A DNA stretch of 64,000 nt, from the NCBI GenBank assembly GCA_016869735.1, contig VGDL01000011.1, forward strand, positions 1-64,000, given 5' to 3'. Shown piece by piece: positions 61,406 to 64,000 of the stretch; the first letter of the stretch is position 1, and each line of letters opens with the position of its first letter. The notes below the pieces were generated by a model, which saw only the letters and a list, made by a program, of their open reading frames with translations, was not told where the DNA came from and searched no databases. The position numbers were made by a program, and so were the translations under genes. This DNA is from Alphaproteobacteria bacterium. GTDB taxonomy: Bacteria; Pseudomonadota; Alphaproteobacteria; Acetobacterales; Acetobacteraceae.

Positions 61406-62128
61406 TCAGTTCCGCCGCGGCGCCGCAGGGGCAGGTGCCGCCGAAGGGCGCGGCGGCGGTGCTGCCGAAGGGTCAGGCGGCAGATTGACATTGGTGATCA
61501 TGCGATTGAGCTGCACGGCCACATCTTCTGTCATGTCAAAGGGGGGATCATTAAAGATCACCAGCGGCCTTGGCAGCACCAGATTGATGCCGCGGCTGGC
61601 GGCAACCTGGCGAATGACAATGGCAAGCGTCTGTTCAATTTCGCGCAAAGCCTGCTGGGCCAATTGCTCCAGATCCCGCGCGCGATCACGGAAAATGCGC
61701 TGGCCATCGGTGATCTGGTCCTGAAGCGCGCGTTCACGGGTGCGGAATTGCTCAGGCGAAAGCCCACCACGTTCATTGCCCAGGCGCTGCTGTAAATCGC
61801 GCCAGCGCTGCTGTTCGGATTGCACATCCTCATTCAGCTTGGCGCGACGGCGTTCAAGTTCCTGGCGCACCTGGTTGAAGGCCGTGGAAACGCGCTGGAT
61901 TTCCGGCACATCAACCACCCCGATCACTGCTGCAGGCGGTGGCGTGCCGGGCGGTAGGGCTGCGGGGGCTTGGGCCTGCTGCGGCTGGCGTTGCGGCTGA
62001 GCAGACGTCGCAGGACGCTGGCCTTGCTGTTGGCCCTGGGGTTGGCCAGGCACGAACCAACCAGGTTGGTTTTGCGCCGACGCCACCATGGGAAAAACAA
62101 GCAAAGCAGCAAGGATCACGCGATTCAT
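61406..62128 (-). CDS. OmpH/Skp-family periplasmic chaperone
   Basis: Periplasmic chaperone for outer-membrane proteins, next to bamA as usual. The 240-residue product has a signal peptide MNRVILAALLVFPMVASAQ, a Gln/Pro-rich low-complexity stretch (about 20-65), then the Skp coiled-coil domain from VIGVVDVPEIQRVS near 68 through SRGINLVLPRPLVIF near 180, and a Pro/Ala-rich tail. The start of the Skp homology is shifted by some 40 residues from the usual position after the signal peptide because of the insert. Confidence 0.88.
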   Translation of the reverse strand: MNRVILAALLVFPMVASAQNQPGWFVPGQPQGQQQGQRPATSAQPQRQPQQAQAPAALPPGTPPPAAVIGVVDVPEIQRVSTAFNQVRQELERRRAKLNEDVQSEQQRWRDLQQRLGNERGGLSPEQFRTRERALQDQITDGQRIFRDRARDLEQLAQQALREIEQTLAIVIRQVAASRGINLVLPRPLVIFNDPPFDMTEDVAVQLNRMITNVNLPPDPSAAPPPRPSAAPAPAAPRRN

Positions 62129-62145
62129 GGAGCGATCATCCCGTT

Positions 62146-64000
62146 TCAGAAGCGTGTACCAAAACCAAGGCGGAAGAATTGGGTCTTGTCATAGTCTTTC
62201 TTCACAACGGGCTTGCCGAAATCAATATTGATCAAGCCAATCGGGCTGCGCCAGGAAAAACCAACACCGACACTCACGCGCGGATCGGCTTCATCCACCG
62301 GCCGCGCGCGAGGGTATTTCGTCTGATCGAAATAGCTGTCCGGAATGCCAGAAAGCGAGCCGACATCCACAAAGGCGCGGCCCAGAAGGCCAAGCTCATT
62401 CGGCAACGGCAGAGGGAAGCGCATTTCGGCAGATGAGGTCCACAAAACCTGACCGCCGAGCGAATCCCCCGTTGCGGTATCCTGCGGTCCCACGCCACCA
62501 ATGCGGAAGCCACGCAGGTTCTCACCGCCCAGGAAGAAGCGGTCAACGATACGGTCATCCTTGCTGCCAAGCGGGGTCAAGATACCGCCACCAGCAGCCA
62601 GCACCAGCACAAAATCAGGATCATTCAGCCAGCGCTCGAATGGGATGTAATATTGCGCATCACTGCGGGTGCGGAAGTAATTCACATCACCCCCAACGCC
62701 CGCGTAATCGCCACCGACGCGCACCACATAGCCTGAACGCGGTTCAACCCGGCTGTCACGCATGTCATAGGTCACGGTCGTAGAGACTTGCGATAGCAAA
62801 GTACGCCCGGCCTGTTCCTGAATGAAGCGCGAAGCAAAGCTGTTGATATCGTAGATATCGCGGTCAATCAGCGAATAGGACCAGTTCTGCCGCAGCCGAT
62901 CATTGATTTCGTAACCGGTGCGCAGCGCAAAGCCCGCGCGCCTTTCCCGGTAGCCGGTCACGAAGCGCAGGTCACGATTGATCAGGAAGGCATCCGCCCC
63001 GGCAGCAAGATTGCGATCCAGGAATTGCGGGTCCGTCACCGAAAGATCAAGCTGGCTGCGCTTTTGCGCAAGAACACCACCCACGCGCGCATCCAGCCCC
63101 ATGCCGAGCAGGTTGCGTTCGCGCACGCCCACATCCAACAAAAGCCCCGCATCGGTGGCGTAACCGCCGCCCAAGGTAAATTCACCCGTGGCGCGTTCCA
63201 CGACCGAGGTCATCAGATTGACCCGCTCAGGCCCCGAGCCGGGCTGATTGGTGATCTGCACATTGGAGAAATAGCCAAGCGAGCGAATGCGGTCCCGCGA
63301 ACGCCGGATTTGTCGCGCATTCATCGGATCGCCTTCGGCCAGGCGGAATTCACGGCGAATGACACGATCTTCGGTGCGCGTATTGCCCGAAATATCAATG
63401 CGTTCAACAAAAGCACGGGCGCCTTCGCGCACGATAAAGCCAAGATCGATTGTGGCAGTTTCAGGGTTACGCGTGACGCGCGCCTGCACTTCAATGAAGG
63501 ATTCGCCCCGCCCTTGCAGCGCATCGGCCAGCGCAGTGCTGGCGCGTTCCACCGCATCCCCATCATACCATTCGCCATCCGCAATTTCGATTTCGCGGCG
63601 CAGCCCATCCATGCTCAGGCGCGGGACTTCATTGATGATCTCAACCTTGCCGACGCGATAGCGCTTTCCCTCCTCAATCGTGAAGGTCACAAAAAACGCA
63701 CTTCGATCTGGCGTCAATTCACCGGCAGAACCCGTGACCTGCACATCCGCAAAGCCTTGGCGCAAGTAAAAGCGACGCAGCAATTCGCGGTCATAGGTCA
63801 GGCGTTCGGGGTCATAAATATCGCTTGAAGACAGCAGGCGGAACCAGGCCTGTTCCTGGGTGGACACCACATCCCTGAGCCGCGCTTCGGAAAAGACATT
63901 ATTGCCGACAAAATTCACCCGCGAGACCAGCGCGGGGTCGCCTTCAACGATTTCAAACACCAAATCAACGCGGTTCTGTTCAAGTTCCACGATCTTGGGT
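62146..64000 (-). CDS. bamA: outer membrane protein assembly factor BamA (partial, N-terminus beyond the window)
   Basis: Core of the BAM complex that inserts beta-barrel proteins into the outer membrane. The window holds roughly 615 C-terminal residues: the last POTRA domains (VDLVFEIVEGDPALVSRVNF, GSAGELTPDRSAFFVTFTIE, IDISGNTRTEDRVIRREFRL) and the complete 16-strand barrel, with FFLGGENLRGFRIGGVGP, the conserved VRGF-like loop, near its middle and a last residue Phe (LGFGTRF), the outer-membrane signature. The gene continues past 64000; an internal ATG at 63990 is not the real start. It is first in the minus-strand run bamA-skp-lpxD-fabZ-lpxA-lpxI-gloA. Confidence 0.95.
   Translation of the reverse strand, partial: PKIVELEQNRVDLVFEIVEGDPALVSRVNFVGNNVFSEARLRDVVSTQEQAWFRLLSSSDIYDPERLTYDRELLRRFYLRQGFADVQVTGSAGELTPDRSAFFVTFTIEEGKRYRVGKVEIINEVPRLSMDGLRREIEIADGEWYDGDAVERASTALADALQGRGESFIEVQARVTRNPETATIDLGFIVREGARAFVERIDISGNTRTEDRVIRREFRLAEGDPMNARQIRRSRDRIRSLGYFSNVQITNQPGSGPERVNLMTSVVERATGEFTLGGGYATDAGLLLDVGVRERNLLGMGLDARVGGVLAQKRSQLDLSVTDPQFLDRNLAAGADAFLINRDLRFVTGYRERRAGFALRTGYEINDRLRQNWSYSLIDRDIYDINSFASRFIQEQAGRTLLSQVSTTVTYDMRDSRVEPRSGYVVRVGGDYAGVGGDVNYFRTRSDAQYYIPFERWLNDPDFVLVLAAGGGILTPLGSKDDRIVDRFFLGGENLRGFRIGGVGPQDTATGDSLGGQVLWTSSAEMRFPLPLPNELGLLGRAFVDVGSLSGIPDSYFDQTKYPRARPVDEADPRVSVGVGFSWRSPIGLINIDFGKPVVKKDYDKTQFFRLGFGTRF

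Noticed and set aside
63025-63828. Plus-strand frame opposite bamA
   Set aside because: Shadow of the BamA coding strand; no ribosome site or family resemblance.
1-64000. CRISPR array, tRNA, rRNA, prophage or insertion sequence
   Set aside because: No regular repeat-spacer pattern, cloverleaf, transposase or integrase was recognised on either strand by eye.

Overview
The window is chromosomal DNA from a Gram-negative, high-GC alphaproteobacterium, most likely Rhodospirillales and plausibly Acetobacteraceae (Roseomonas-like). This rests on the lipid A genes (LpxA, LpxD, LpxI), BamA and a Skp-like chaperone, several Bug-type periplasmic binding proteins, the order tkt-gap-pgk, and dense packing with ATGA and TGATG stop/start overlaps. 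No rRNA, tRNA, CRISPR array, integrase or intact insertion sequence was seen. Family names come from motif recognition, not database searches.

Layout. 1-1940: gene-poor, lower-GC segment ending in a GT90 (CAP10/LPS-modifying) glycosyltransferase gene that is frameshifted at a run of seven T. 2066-6396: sugar-phosphate genes tkt, gap and pgk, with a promoter before tkt and a strong hairpin between gap and pgk. 6478-9000: flavin-dependent monooxygenase and zinc-type dehydrogenase. 9052-12399: cydD and cydC. 12454-15893: Hsp20, a radical SAM protein of unknown substrate, and RecQ. 15907-23371 (minus): seven genes, six of them joined by 1-4 base overlaps: a two-domain FAD/Fe-S dehydrogenase, DUF924, a renalase-like FAD oxidoreductase, an FMN-binding PNPOx-like protein, DUF3253, DUF1499 and an SbmA/ABCD-type ABC protein. 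23463-24647: serine-glyoxylate-type aminotransferase. 24681-27181 (minus): methyltransferase, ArnC/GtrB-type glycosyltransferase, small four-helix flippase-like protein and DUF3574 lipoprotein. 27347-30062: two tandem EamA transporters and an SDR. 30118-33647: DedA, Hsp33, a lipoprotein and an M20 amidohydrolase.

33700-39525 (minus): SDR, N-carbamoyl amino acid hydrolase, HyuA and HyuB, a hydantoin or oxoproline-type catabolic operon. Divergent from it, 39644-45961 (plus): 2-hydroxyacid dehydrogenase, flavin reductase, three tandem Bug binding proteins and a thiamine-diphosphate enzyme. 46235-46972: a TorF-type outer-membrane protein flanked by clear hairpins. 47051-48481: FMO-like flavoprotein. 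48578-57669: surface polysaccharide cluster (GtrB-like transferase, DUF6311 membrane protein, ExoY-type initiating transferase, Wzx-like flippase, four glycosyltransferases). 57790-64000 (minus): envelope operon bamA (cut by the window edge), skp/ompH, lpxD, fabZ, lpxA, lpxI, with gloA where lpxB often sits.

Two themes recur: envelope glycan and lipid A biogenesis, and uptake and oxidation of organic and amino acids. The least explained units are the 15.9-23.4 kb coupled operon, the 24.7-27.2 kb glycosylation cassette, and the radical SAM protein at 13.0 kb.
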